From NCBI GenBank assembly GCA_944392785.1, contig CALXXW010000025.1:107264-146308 (forward strand): a stretch of 39,045 nucleotides of DNA, in the 5' to 3' direction. Below, one piece after another: positions 17,051-25,068 of the stretch. A model generated the notes under the pieces. That model did not search any database and was not told the DNA's origin. It saw only the letters and a program-made list of their open reading frames with translations. The stretch comes from an uncultured Alphaproteobacteria bacterium. GTDB taxonomy: Bacteria > Pseudomonadota > Alphaproteobacteria > CAAHEQ01 > UBA3637. The number at the start of each line of letters is the position of its first letter. Position 1 is the first letter of the stretch. Both the position numbers and the translations under genes were made by a program.

Positions 17051-17788
17051 ATGAAAATAGAAATAAAAGAAAAAGCTAAACGATTAATTGCCATGTCTCA
17101 ACATAATTTTTCAAATCGCATTTTAAGTGAGACATGTCATTTTGAGGATCTCGCAAAGAATCCGGATCATTGGCATTATATTACAGATAACTATGATAGT
17201 ATTATGGATGAGTTAAAAAAGGCTCCCAATCGGGCTAGCTCGGCCTTAGCTACACTGGCAACATCCGGTTGTTTTAAATCTTCTGAATTCTATAACATGG
17301 TTGAAGAGGCAAAAAAAGCTTCTCCGGAAGAGCTGAAAGAGTTTTTAGAACTACGCGAAAAACATGTCGGTGGCGGATTACGTATGATTGACTATATGAG
17401 TTTTCCTCTTGTTGTCAGGATGACCAAGAATATTCCCTCTGCCGAAAAAATCAATTTGATTATGACAAAACCGGAACTCCTATCAGATAAGATATATATG
17501 TACCCTGCCCTCATGGAGTTAACCTCTGACGAACGAAAAACTTTAATGGAAAAAGCGACTCAAGATCAAAAGAAGCATCTGGAAGATGTAATTAAACGGG
17601 CAGATAATCCGATGGAGATCGCTCATTATACAACATCCAATATGTCCGGCGGGTATATTTGGTTGGTTTGTGTTGAAGCACAATCACGTTATGGTGAGAT
17701 TAAAAAAGCCCGAGAAACACAACCCCAAAAAATAATTCAACAAAAAACGGTTAAGATAAAAGATTATAATGATCATCAACGCTCATAA
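17051..17788 (+). CDS. Unrecognised protein
   Basis: 245 residues; no family recognised. No signal peptide; largely helical and charged, with short motifs AHYTTSNMSGGYIWLV and LREKHVGGGLRMIDYM. The last 25 residues are Lys/Gln-rich. GAAGGAGAAAGTTT precedes the ATG, very like the leader of the other unknown gene at 15403. TATAGT at 17016-17021 could be the -10 of its promoter, with no convincing -35. A terminator follows at once. Confidence 0.78.
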   Translation: MKIEIKEKAKRLIAMSQHNFSNRILSETCHFEDLAKNPDHWHYITDNYDSIMDELKKAPNRASSALATLATSGCFKSSEFYNMVEEAKKASPEELKEFLELREKHVGGGLRMIDYMSFPLVVRMTKNIPSAEKINLIMTKPELLSDKIYMYPALMELTSDERKTLMEKATQDQKKHLEDVIKRADNPMEIAHYTTSNMSGGYIWLVCVEAQSRYGEIKKARETQPQKIIQQKTVKIKDYNDHQRS

Positions 17789-17820
17789 AAAAACAGAAAC
17801 TGGTTGCAGCTGTTTTTTTT
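17788..17820 (+). terminator. Terminator after the 17051 gene
   Basis: AAAAAACAG at 17788-17796 pairs with CTGTTTTTT at 17810-17818, ending in a long T run. It overlaps the stop codon by one base. Confidence 0.8.
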
Positions 17821-17830
17821 GTTGCTTGTT

Positions 17831-17901
17831 TTCTGGGAGGGAGACGGAAGGCTAGAGATATCTCTTAGGTTTCATTAGCCGCCGACTTCTCTTTCCCAGA
17901 A
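17831..17901 (+). other. Long imperfect hairpin, possible structured RNA
   Basis: A 14-pair arm (17831-17844 with 17888-17901) is complementary except for two G-U wobbles. Inside it GGCTA (17850-17854) pairs with TAGCC (17876-17880) and CGG (17845-17847) can pair with CCG (17882-17884). The apical loop holds a small self-complementary GAGATATCTC. The wobbles fit only a plus-strand RNA. It lies in the 231-base gap between two convergent genes and no promoter was seen. The remainder of the gap (17902-18019) shows nothing. Confidence 0.4.
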
Positions 17902-18019
17902 TGCTTTTTAAAGGTTTTGATAGGTTTGTTTCTCAGCTTTTTTGCAAGCTATGTGCCGTCAAATGCTCAACTCTTTCTTTGGGGGAGGCAAATACTCATA
18001 GAGAGCTGGTGATTGTCGC

Positions 18020-18520
18020 TTATTGAATACCTGTTTGCAGGTCCGGGCTTTGGGTGGGATAGGTCAGGACTTCTTCGTTAATGAATCGAAGTGTTATCCC
18101 TGCTTGAGCTAAAATTTCTTCCGATTCGCTCCCGCTATGATATTTAAACTCCGCAATAATATGTTTGATGCCGGCTGCAATTAACAACATACAGCATGTC
18201 CGGCAAGGTGTCATTTTAACGTAAATTGTTGCCCCGTCCAAAGAAATACCCCGCTTGGCCGCTTGACAAATGGCATTTTGCTCTGCGTGGATTGTTCGTA
18301 CACAATGATCATGCAGGGTGCCGTCTGCCTCGTAAGAGGGGCGAATGAGATGGCCGACATCATCGCAATGAGGCAATCCCGACGGACTTCCTACATAGCC
18401 CGAACATAGAATCTGATTGTCTTTAACGATGACACACGCGCATTGGCCACGATCACAGGTTGCTCGCTTTTGTAAAGCATGCATGACCTCTAAAAAATAC
18501 ATATCCCACGTTGGTCGCAT
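18020..18520 (-). CDS. dCMP deaminase family protein
   Basis: 166 residues; a zinc-dependent cytidylate deaminase-like enzyme, most likely converting dCMP to dUMP for thymidylate supply. The zinc site is HAEQNAI near residue 98 (His ligand plus the proton-shuttling Glu) and PCRTCC near 124 (two Cys ligands). RATCDRGQCACVIVKDNQ and LCSGYVGSPSGLPHCDD match dCMP deaminase/ComEB proteins. AAAGGGGATTTT lies before the ATG. Own promoter; divergent from rpsU. Substrate choice between dCMP and a related nucleotide is inferred from the family. Confidence 0.9.
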   Translation of the reverse strand: MRPTWDMYFLEVMHALQKRATCDRGQCACVIVKDNQILCSGYVGSPSGLPHCDDVGHLIRPSYEADGTLHDHCVRTIHAEQNAICQAAKRGISLDGATIYVKMTPCRTCCMLLIAAGIKHIIAEFKYHSGSESEEILAQAGITLRFINEEVLTYPTQSPDLQTGIQ

Positions 18521-18566
18521 AAAATCCCCTTTTTAAACAAATGATACCTCGGAAAGTGTCCGTGAC

Positions 18567-18595
18567 ATTGTACCATATGGTATGCCGTGGGGCAA
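18567..18595 (-). promoter_or_regulatory. Minus-strand promoter of the dCMP deaminase gene with overlapping palindrome
   Basis: On the minus strand, TTGCCC (18595-18590), 17 bases, TACAAT (18572-18567). The perfect 12-base palindrome TACCATATGGTA at 18571-18582 overlaps the upstream edge of the -10, a place where a dimeric regulator could act. Whether the palindrome is functional is not shown. Confidence 0.6.
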
Positions 18596-18617
18596 ATGTT
18601 TTTTTTCAAAAAAATGC

Positions 18618-18646
18618 TTGCGTTTAACTGAAATATAGATTATAAT
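18618..18646 (+). promoter_or_regulatory. Promoter for rpsU
   Basis: TTGCGT at 18618-18623 and consensus TATAAT at 18641-18646, 17 bases apart. The predicted transcript start near 18653 leaves a leader of about 40 bases before the coding region. Confidence 0.82.
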
Positions 18647-18691
18647 AGCACCACTTTTAAACAATTTAACGCTCGAAAGGAGGGGAGTCCC

Positions 18692-18898
18692 ATAGTTACG
18701 ATCGTCGTTCATGATAATAACGTTGAACAAGCTTTGCGTGTGCTGAAAAAGAAGATGCAACGGGAGGGTAGCTTTCGTGAGATGAAAATGCGCCGTTATT
18801 TCGAAAAACCATCTGAAAAAAAATTGCGCAAAAAGACAGAAGCTGTTCGTCGTGCACGTAAGATGCAAAGAAAGCGTTTCTATTCTGAAGGTTATTAA
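18692..18898 (+). CDS. rpsU: 30S ribosomal protein S21, apparent ATA start codon
   Basis: 68 residues. The sequence [20 protein letters not shown], then FEKPSEKK and [12 protein letters not shown], is unmistakable S21. No ATG, GTG or TTG exists in frame between the upstream stop at 18629 and the conserved N-terminus. The codon at the right place is ATA at 18692-18694, 8 bases after a full AAAGGAGG ribosome binding site (18676-18683). The first internal ATG would remove about 21 conserved residues. A sequencing error or an alternative unusual start cannot be excluded. Promoter and terminator flank it as a single-gene unit. Confidence 0.88.
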   Translation: MVTIVVHDNNVEQALRVLKKKMQREGSFREMKMRRYFEKPSEKKLRKKTEAVRRARKMQRKRFYSEGY

Positions 18899-18913
18899 TT
18901 CGAATGGATAAAG

Positions 18914-18947
18914 AACTCTCCGCTTTGGCTAAGGCGGGGAGTTTTTT
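18914..18947 (+). terminator. Terminator after rpsU
   Basis: AACTCTCCGC (18914-18923) pairs with GCGGGGAGTT (18934-18943 region) with one G-U pair, followed by TTTTTT. The following stretch to about 19140 contains no gene that I can support. Confidence 0.88.
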
Positions 18948-19143
18948 CATACATCCACGTTAGAAGATAAGGATGCTTCTTGATAATTTTATCTTAAGTG
19001 TTTCTTCTTGAGGGAAGAGATTAACCGTATGAAAGGGTAAAACTGAGGCTCTTCAACAAGGATCAACAGCCAAAGGGAGGACAAAGATAAAGTTTATGTG
19101 GGGGATTTTCTGCTTTTTTAAGCCGTTTTTTGCCGGTTTTTTC

Positions 19144-19172
19144 TTGCAATTCCTTTTAAGAGGGGTTATAAT
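19144..19172 (+). promoter_or_regulatory. Promoter for infA
   Basis: TTGCAA at 19144-19149 and TATAAT at 19167-19172 with a 17-base spacer, 34 bases before the infA ATG. Its position argues against the longer open frame that begins at 19096. Confidence 0.82.
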
Positions 19173-19206
19173 ACCCTCGTTTATTCAACCGTTATGGGAG
19201 TTTTTA

Positions 19207-19428
19207 ATGGCAAAAGAAGAAGTATTGCAATTTACAGGCACCGTCACAGAGGCGTTGCCGAACGCAACCTTCCGTGTCAAATTAGAAAATGGACATGAAA
19301 TTTTAGCTCATACCTCCGGTAAAATGCGCAAATTCCGTATTCGTGTCATGGTCGGGGATAAGGTAGAAATTGAAATGACGCCATATGATTTGACAAAAGG
19401 GCGTATTGCATTCAGATACAAGGCTTAG
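19207..19428 (+). CDS. infA: Translation initiation factor IF-1
   Basis: 73 residues, the standard IF-1 length; an S1-fold protein binding the 30S A site during initiation. [19 protein letters not shown], then [20 protein letters not shown] and the C-terminal [12 protein letters not shown] are diagnostic. The ATG at 19207 follows GGGAG at 19197-19200; the frame continues upstream to 19096 with a hydrophobic stretch that overlaps the promoter and is not part of IF-1. Confidence 0.97.
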   Translation: MAKEEVLQFTGTVTEALPNATFRVKLENGHEILAHTSGKMRKFRIRVMVGDKVEIEMTPYDLTKGRIAFRYKA

Positions 19429-19500
19429 TAAAGGCATTGGCCGCTAGGACAGCTGCCTGATTATTGGTCTTATCTTCATCAGCATGTTTAGGAGGATTTC

Positions 19501-20613
19501 ATGTCAGTCTGGTTGTTTTGTTTGTTGATGATAGCGACGGTAGCACTGTCGTTTTTTGGCGTTCTTCTATCGGTTCGCTTTGTCCTGAAGGGACAGGTGT
19601 CCGTGACGTATATGTCGGCGGTTAATGCGGCCGTTTTAGGTGCGATCAGTTTATTGGGATTGGGAACATTGGGATTCTTAACGGAAACACCGATAGCGGA
19701 TGCTTTACTTGTCTGGGTATTGGGTCTGGCGGCTCTGATGATTTCGGATAAGATGAACTCTCCCTTGCAGTTTCTACCCTTTTTAGGGGCTTGTATGGTA
19801 TCGTGTTTTTTGTTGTCCGGTTTTTCTTTTTGGTCGGTGACGGCGGCGTTTTTTTGGGTCGGTTTTATAGGACTGATGCGTACCTGTGATACAGCACCGG
19901 GCTTGGGAATTTTCCTACCACTCGCTTGGACTTTTGGGCTATGGGTTATGTCCCAGGCTTCTTTCTTGCCCGAGATTTTGCAATCCTTCAGCCTGCTTTT
20001 TTTCGGAGCTTTGTTGGCCATCTATCAGGTTAATAAAATTTTATTGGGTGCCCCGCGCTTGCTGCCAAAGGCCTCTGTATTGACGGGGTATTTTTACGGA
20101 CTTTTTTTCGCTTTAATGTGGTCTAATCAAGCCTTTATGCCTGTTTTGGGAAATACGATTTACCCCCTGTTTGAAATAGTGTTGTCGGTATTTTTATGCT
20201 GGTATCACCACCAACCCGTTGTGGTGGACGGCTCGACCTTTCTGATTACAAAAAGTCTGGCTAAAGCTACTCGTCCTCAAGCCGTGTGGCGTGTGTTGTT
20301 TGTAAGAGTCGTTTTGCTGATTTGTTTGGGTATTTTCGCTACGACTTTTGAAGCAAGGCAACTTTTTGTCTTTTTATTCGGGATGATGATTATTCTGGTT
20401 GAAACCTATCAACGGCTGATGCATTGGGGAGAGCCAAAAGTCGGATATAAGGCGTTGTGGAAAGACCTTAAAGGCGGTATTGTGAACTTGACTTCTCAGG
20501 TTCATGACCTATCTGAAAAAGTAAGGGAAAAACGTGAAGAAAAGCAGACTCAAATAGGGATAGCGTCTTCGTCTCAGGTAAAACAAAAAGCACGGAAAAA
20601 AACACATTCATGA
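19501..20613 (+). CDS. Polytopic membrane protein, possible inactive WecA/MraY-like (GT4) relative
   Basis: 370 residues with around ten membrane segments and a charged, coiled-coil-prone tail after residue 320. The order of segments resembles polyprenyl-phosphate sugar-1-phosphate transferases: a short loop at 81-90 where the DD motif should be ([10 protein letters not shown]), [16 protein letters not shown] at 121-136 in place of NxxDGxDGLA, [18 protein letters not shown] at 179-196 in place of the IFMGDxGSxxxG motif, and [11 protein letters not shown] at 252-262 in place of the His loop. Nearly all catalytic acids are replaced. The likeness is by eye only. AGGAGG precedes the ATG, and the stop overlaps uvrB by four bases. 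Confidence 0.6.
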   Translation: MSVWLFCLLMIATVALSFFGVLLSVRFVLKGQVSVTYMSAVNAAVLGAISLLGLGTLGFLTETPIADALLVWVLGLAALMISDKMNSPLQFLPFLGACMVSCFLLSGFSFWSVTAAFFWVGFIGLMRTCDTAPGLGIFLPLAWTFGLWVMSQASFLPEILQSFSLLFFGALLAIYQVNKILLGAPRLLPKASVLTGYFYGLFFALMWSNQAFMPVLGNTIYPLFEIVLSVFLCWYHHQPVVVDGSTFLITKSLAKATRPQAVWRVLFVRVVLLICLGIFATTFEARQLFVFLFGMMIILVETYQRLMHWGEPKVGYKALWKDLKGGIVNLTSQVHDLSEKVREKREEKQTQIGIASSSQVKQKARKKTHS

Positions 20614-22625
20614 TACCGTTGTATGAAAAGCCCCATCTGACCGGTGATGCCGGGTTTCGTCTACGCGCCGATTATCAGCCGGCAGGAGATCAGCCGCAAG
20701 CTATAGCCGAATTGGTTGCCGGGTTAAGGGCCGAGCGTCGAAATCAGGTTTTATTGGGAATTACGGGTTCCGGTAAAACGTTTACGATGGCGCATATTAT
20801 TCAGGAAATGCAGCGTCCGGCGTTGATTTTAGCTCATAATAAAACGTTGGCGGCTCAACTATACGCTGAAATGAAAACATTTTTTCCGGATAATGCCGTG
20901 GAATATTTTGTATCATATTATGACTATTATCAACCGGAAGCCTATATTCCTAAGACAGATACGTTTATAGAAAAGGATTCGGCGATTAATGAACAAATAG
21001 ATCGCTTGCGCCACTCGGCAACACGGCATATTTTAGAAAGACGAGATGTCATTATTGTTTCATCCGTATCATGCATTTATGGTATTGGGGATGCTGAAAG
21101 CTATTCATCGATGGCCTTCACATTACGTTCAGGTGATTCGATTGAGATAACCGATATTTCTCGCAAGTTAGTAGAGCTGCAATATCAAAGGAATGATATT
21201 GCTTTTGAGCGGGGAAGCTTTCGTCAAAACGGAGATGTGTTAGATATTTTTCCCTCCCACTATGAGGATTTAGCTTGGCGAATTACATTTTTTGGAGATG
21301 AGATTGAAAGCATTTCGGAATTTGATCCTTTAACGGGGCGTAAAAAAATGACTTTATCCGAGATTACCGTTTTCCCGGCCAGCCATTATGTGACCCCTCG
21401 GCCGGCTCTCTCTCAAGCCATGCGCACCATTCGAAGTGAGCTGAAAGAGCGGCTGGCTTTTTTTAATGAAAAGGGACAACTGCTAGAAGCGCAGCGCCTT
21501 GGTTCACGCACGCGTTATGATTTGGAGATGATGGAGGCAACGGGTTCTTGTAAAGGTATTGAAAACTATTCGCGTCATCTGACCGGCCGTCGTCCCGGAG
21601 AAGCACCGCCAACCCTTTTTGAGTATTTGCCGCAAGATGCTTTGTTGTTTGTGGATGAAAGTCACGTGACCATTCCGCAATTAGGGGCGATGTTTCGTGG
21701 TGATCGGGCGCGCAAAGAGACCTTATCGGAATATGGTTTTCGGTTGCCCAGCTGTCTGGATAATCGTCCTTTAAAGTTTGAAGAATGGGATACCATGCGC
21801 CCCAAGACGATTTTTGTTTCGGCGACCCCCGGTCCGTGGGAGCTGGAACAGGCAAAAGGCGTTTTCACAGAACAAATCATTCGTCCCACCGGTCTATTAG
21901 ATCCGGAATGTTTTATTCGACCGACTTGTCATCAGGTAGAGGATTTAATGGCCGAGTGTGCTCAGGTTGCCAAACTTGGTCAGCGCGTTCTTGTCACGAC
22001 ATTGACAAAGAAAATGGCCGAGCAGTTGACGGAATTCTTAAATGAAAATGGGGTCAAGGCTCGTTATATGCACTCAGATATTGATACCTTAGAACGCATT
22101 CAAATTATCCGTGATTTACGTTTGGGAACATTTGATGTGTTGGTGGGTATTAACTTGTTGCGAGAGGGGTTGGATATTCCCGAGGTGGCTTTGGTGGCCA
22201 TTTTGGATGCTGATAAAGAAGGGTTTTTACGCTCTGCAACTTCGCTGATACAGACAATCGGTCGGGCGGCGCGTCATGTGAACGGTCGTGTTATTTTATA
22301 CGCAGATCAAATGACAAAATCCATGGAGATAGCCGTCGGCGAAACGCAACGGCGCCGAGCGAAACAAATGGCTTTTAATGAGCAGCACCATATTACCCCC
22401 AAAGGTATCCAGAAAGCAATTCCGGATCTGATTAAAGATTTCGGTGATTTGACGGGTATATCAACGCCGGAAAAGAAAGTAGAAAGCCGGGAAGATATTC
22501 CGAACTTGATTGCCAACCTACGCCAACAAATGCTGAAAGAAGCGGAGGCTTTAAACTTTGAGGAGGCGACGCGTTTGCGGGATCGCATACGGGCCTTGGA
22601 GGCGGAAGAGCTGGCCGAAGCCTGA
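20610..22625 (+). CDS. uvrB: UvrABC excinuclease subunit B
   Basis: 671 residues, full length. UvrB verifies damage and loads UvrC in nucleotide excision repair. Walker A is [15 protein letters not shown] near 47; the damage-probing beta-hairpin contains [12 protein letters not shown] near 110; Walker B-type [13 protein letters not shown] near 347; helicase motif [20 protein letters not shown] and [11 protein letters not shown] follow; the C-terminal UVR domain is [20 protein letters not shown]. The ATGA overlap with the upstream membrane protein gene indicates translational coupling, although no functional link is known. Confidence 0.97.
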   Translation: MIPLYEKPHLTGDAGFRLRADYQPAGDQPQAIAELVAGLRAERRNQVLLGITGSGKTFTMAHIIQEMQRPALILAHNKTLAAQLYAEMKTFFPDNAVEYFVSYYDYYQPEAYIPKTDTFIEKDSAINEQIDRLRHSATRHILERRDVIIVSSVSCIYGIGDAESYSSMAFTLRSGDSIEITDISRKLVELQYQRNDIAFERGSFRQNGDVLDIFPSHYEDLAWRITFFGDEIESISEFDPLTGRKKMTLSEITVFPASHYVTPRPALSQAMRTIRSELKERLAFFNEKGQLLEAQRLGSRTRYDLEMMEATGSCKGIENYSRHLTGRRPGEAPPTLFEYLPQDALLFVDESHVTIPQLGAMFRGDRARKETLSEYGFRLPSCLDNRPLKFEEWDTMRPKTIFVSATPGPWELEQAKGVFTEQIIRPTGLLDPECFIRPTCHQVEDLMAECAQVAKLGQRVLVTTLTKKMAEQLTEFLNENGVKARYMHSDIDTLERIQIIRDLRLGTFDVLVGINLLREGLDIPEVALVAILDADKEGFLRSATSLIQTIGRAARHVNGRVILYADQMTKSMEIAVGETQRRRAKQMAFNEQHHITPKGIQKAIPDLIKDFGDLTGISTPEKKVESREDIPNLIANLRQQMLKEAEALNFEEATRLRDRIRALEAEELAEA

Positions 22626-23077
22626 TTATTGTATCACTGGCTACTGTTTGCCGGAATAGATGTGTTGCTGGGATGCTTGAGATTTTCCTGCGCCATCCGG
22701 CTCTGTTGATTTGAGTTTTTTCTGATGATTCCTGCATTTATCCGTCATCGGGGTAAGAGAAGCTGTCTCTTGTTAAGAGAGGAGCTGTGGTATTGCCAAG
22801 GTATCGTTTTGGATGTTGTCCATGATATTGTATCGGTATTTGGGGGATTTTCTTGTTGAACGAGGTTATTTAACCCCCAAAACATTCTATGAACTCTCTC
22901 TGAAGTATGGGATGGGCGAGGGAATAAATGGCGCGCTTTGACGTCCTGGGCCCCTCAGTTCTGTTGAATTTCTATGTTTTTAACAATTTCCCGTCACCAG
23001 TTGAATTCATGAACCAACGCTTGTTTCTGTCGTTTGATAAACGATTCTTGAGGAGTTCTTACCGGTTGTTCGGATAC
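22626..23077. other. 452-base spacer between uvrB and rpmE terminator; no gene seen
   Basis: No supported coding region; a 62-codon frame at 22928-23116 has no family likeness and runs into the rpmE terminator. Two hairpins are visible: TCTCTT/AAGAGA (22766-22771 with 22775-22780) extended by flanking AGCT pairs, and TTTGGGGG/CCCCCAAA (22839-22846 with 22874-22881). Neither has a T run. The stretch may be degraded sequence. Confidence 0.6.
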
Positions 23078-23114
23078 AAAAAAAGCCGTCAGGTGTTGTG
23101 CCGGACGACTTTTT
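23078..23114 (-). terminator. Terminator of rpmE
   Basis: On the minus strand AAAAAGTCGTC pairs with GACGGCTTTTT (one G-U pair) around a 15-base region and ends in a T run. It lies 13 bases past the rpmE stop. Confidence 0.87.
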
Positions 23115-23127
23115 GAAACGAGTTAAA

Positions 23128-23349
23128 TTATTTCTTACGGAAAGCAGCGAATTTATCGTTAAATTTTGCCAATTTTCCGCCTGTATCGATTAAACGATAC
23201 ACCCCGGTCCAAGCCGGATGAGAAGTCGGATCAATATCTAAACGGATTGTATCCCCGGCCTTTCCCAACGTAGAGCGAGTTTTAAATTCTTTTCCATCTG
23301 TCATCACAACAGTGATTTCATGATAGTCCGGATGAATGTTTTCTTTCAT
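23128..23349 (-). CDS. rpmE: 50S ribosomal protein L31
   Basis: 73 residues. [39 protein letters not shown] and FNDKFAAF are the L31 signature. It lacks the CxxC zinc ligands, so it is the zinc-independent form common in alphaproteobacteria. The start at 23349 follows GGAGAAAACC; an upstream in-frame ATG at 23394 lies close to the promoter and is rejected. Single-gene unit with its own promoter and terminator. Confidence 0.95.
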   Translation of the reverse strand: MKENIHPDYHEITVVMTDGKEFKTRSTLGKAGDTIRLDIDPTSHPAWTGVYRLIDTGGKLAKFNDKFAAFRKK

Positions 23350-23382
23350 TGGTTTTCTCCATTTCAAACGATTGAGGTGTTC

Positions 23383-23411
23383 TTTATACACCATTTTTAA
23401 AGAAAAAGCAA
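23383..23411 (-). promoter_or_regulatory. Minus-strand promoter of rpmE
   Basis: TTGCTT (23411-23406), 17 bases, TATAAA (23388-23383) on the minus strand, giving a leader of about 27 bases before the rpmE start. Confidence 0.72.
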
Positions 23412-23419
23412 GTCCTTTT

Positions 23420-23905
23420 TTAATAAATTTCTAAAACTTCCAGCGTGTTGTCATTCTGGTCGTATACGGCTGCTCCGTCCACGATTTGTGTTGTTATACG
23501 AACTTCCGGAGCATAGCCTTGAAAAAATTGTGTTGCATCCGTTAGACGAGCAAAGGATTTGCCGCGGATACGTGAAATACCGATTAATTTTAATCCTTGA
23601 ACGGTTTTATTTTGCAGACGTGAGACAACCCCGGTTAACAGCTGTCGTTGTTCCTCGTTTAATTTCAGCTCTTCGTCATCATACCGTAAAATCGTGCGTC
23701 GTTCGGCTTGTTTAGGGATTTGAGCCGCTGGGCGAATGGTTGTGTTTGATGGTTGAGAAGTCACGCGTTGCATTGGAGATTCTTCTGTCCCCCCGACAAA
23801 AAGTGCCGGAGAAAATAAAGGGATACGACGGTTTTGAGCCCATCCCGTTCCCGCCATGATCATCATGGATCCGATTAACAACCCGCGCAACAATAGATAT
23901 TTCAT
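23420..23905 (-). CDS. Secreted protein of unknown function
   Basis: 161 residues, not recognised. A clear signal peptide: basic start MKYLLLRG, hydrophobic core, and a likely cleavage after GTGWA before QNRR. The mature part has a Pro/Thr-rich low-complexity region (about 40-70), then a charged domain with [20 protein letters not shown] and a C-terminal strand-rich part. Probably periplasmic. The start lies one base past the suhB stop on the same strand, so it is the last gene of that operon. Confidence 0.78.
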   Translation of the reverse strand: MKYLLLRGLLIGSMMIMAGTGWAQNRRIPLFSPALFVGGTEESPMQRVTSQPSNTTIRPAAQIPKQAERRTILRYDDEELKLNEEQRQLLTGVVSRLQNKTVQGLKLIGISRIRGKSFARLTDATQFFQGYAPEVRITTQIVDGAAVYDQNDNTLEVLEIY

Positions 23906-23906
23906 A

Positions 23907-24794
23907 TTACTTCCCCCGTACTTTTTTTGTTATGGCTTCCTTTAAAAGAGTGTTAGAGGCTACTAAAGTTTGATGATTGACAATAGCCATTAAATTCGTG
24001 TTGTTGTCCATATCTGAGATATAACCACCGGCCTCTTTAATCAGTAGATAGCCGGTTGCTATATCCCATAATTTGAATTGTGCCGAAATATAGGCATCAT
24101 ACTGACCGGCTGCAACACCTGCCAACCCGAGAGTTGTGCTGCCGTTAAAGCGAACCGACGCGATTTGTCCCGAGATATTTTCAATCATTTGACGATTTTT
24201 CTTATTGCTAAAGCCGTTGGAACAAACCAAGGCATAGGCCAATTTATTGCGGCCCGAGACTCTGAGTCTTGTATTGCCGGTTGGCGTCATAACAAAAGCT
24301 CCTTTTCCCTTTTCGGCATAATATAGCTCGTTTGTAATCGGGTTAAAGATAACTCCGGCCGTGATTTCATCTTTATCCATCAGAGCGACCGAAATGGAAA
24401 AGGTAGGTAAAGCATGTAGGAAATTGGTGGTTCCGTCTATCGGATCAATAACCCAATGAAGTGTGCAGCCGTTTTTGGGAGCCAAACAGCCGCACTCCTC
24501 TGATAAAACTCCATAGTCCGGTCGATCTGCCAAGAGCTCATTAATCAGCGTTTTTTCAGCAAACGTATCGGCATTGGACACAAAATCACCGGGGCCTTTC
24601 AACGACACTTGAAGGCTGGAAATTTCCCCGAAATCGCGGACCATGCTGCGTCCGGCTTTGCGCACGGCTCGTACCATCAGGTTCAAATGGGGTGACAAGC
24701 TGGCAATCATTTTTTCTTCACGTGTTTCCGGACGCTGGCGTTTTGTGTTTTGACGAGGCGTAATAGTACGCTTTTCGACCGTGACAGTTTTCAT
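23907..24794 (-). CDS. suhB: Inositol-1-monophosphatase family protein (SuhB)
   Basis: 295 residues. Metal-dependent phosphatase motifs are intact: SEECG near residue 98, WVIDPIDGTTNFLHALPTFS near 114-133 and LWDIATGYLLIKEAGG near 243. Substrates in the family are inositol-1-phosphate and related sugar phosphates; E. coli SuhB also joins the NusB/NusE antitermination complex. The first 28 residues are basic and absent from most relatives; an internal Met at 29 is an alternative start. GGAAAAGGAAAA precedes the first ATG. It lies downstream of nusB behind a promoter and terminator-like hairpin. Confidence 0.92.
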   Translation of the reverse strand: MKTVTVEKRTITPRQNTKRQRPETREEKMIASLSPHLNLMVRAVRKAGRSMVRDFGEISSLQVSLKGPGDFVSNADTFAEKTLINELLADRPDYGVLSEECGCLAPKNGCTLHWVIDPIDGTTNFLHALPTFSISVALMDKDEITAGVIFNPITNELYYAEKGKGAFVMTPTGNTRLRVSGRNKLAYALVCSNGFSNKKNRQMIENISGQIASVRFNGSTTLGLAGVAAGQYDAYISAQFKLWDIATGYLLIKEAGGYISDMDNNTNLMAIVNHQTLVASNTLLKEAITKKVRGK

Positions 24795-24943
24795 TGTTTT
24801 TTCCTTTTCCTAAAATAAAATAGGCCTTTGATATCCAAAAGATACAAAGGCTTTGACAGATAAGAGAAGTATGTAAAATCAACACGGCTATTACAATTTT
24901 TAATAGCCTTTAACGCGAAACGAGATATCGTTTGCTGTGCCAT
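24791..24943 (-). CDS. Candidate 50-residue small protein before suhB
   Basis: A short open frame beginning MAQQTISRFALKAIKNC, rich in aromatic and basic residues, ending overlapped with the suhB ATG (ATGA). AAAAAGGAAGTGAAT precedes its start and a promoter lies about 45 bases upstream. Against it: no recognisable family, and a terminator-like hairpin falls inside the frame at 24812-24854. It may be a leader peptide, a real small protein, or noise in a regulatory leader. Confidence 0.35.
   Translation of the reverse strand: MAQQTISRFALKAIKNCNSRVDFTYFSYLSKPLYLLDIKGLFYFRKRKKQ
24812..24854 (-). terminator. Terminator or attenuator hairpin upstream of suhB
   Basis: On the minus strand GCCTTTGTATC (24851-24841) pairs with GATATCAAAGGC (24835-24824) with one bulged base, followed by CTATTTTATTTT. 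It lies only about 20 bases before the suhB start, which suits control of read-through into suhB. Confidence 0.6.
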
Positions 24944-24987
24944 ATTCACTTCCTTTTTCAAAACGAACTGTTTTTAATTCTTTTCTT

Positions 24988-25016
24988 AATATATCAAAAA
25001 AAAAATGACCTTTCAA
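24988..25016 (-). promoter_or_regulatory. Minus-strand promoter upstream of suhB
   Basis: TTGAAA (25016-25011), 17 bases, TATATT (24993-24988), in the nusB-suhB gap. Predicted start near 24981 gives a suhB leader of nearly 190 bases containing the small frame and hairpin described here. Confidence 0.65.
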
Positions 25017-25068
25017 GCAAAAAAACATTTTTTCCAGACTTTTTGAAGGATATGGGCTTTTTTTAAGG

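Noticed and set aside
19096-19206. N-terminal extension of infA with a hydrophobic stretch
   Set aside because: It overlaps the infA promoter, and IF-1 has a constant length beginning at MAKEE.
19488-20021. 177-codon reverse frame opposite the WecA-like gene
   Set aside because: Pro/Lys/Thr-rich composition typical of the antisense of a membrane protein; no start signals.
22928-23116. 62-codon frame before the rpmE terminator
   Set aside because: No ribosome binding site, no likeness to a family, and its end lies in a terminator hairpin.
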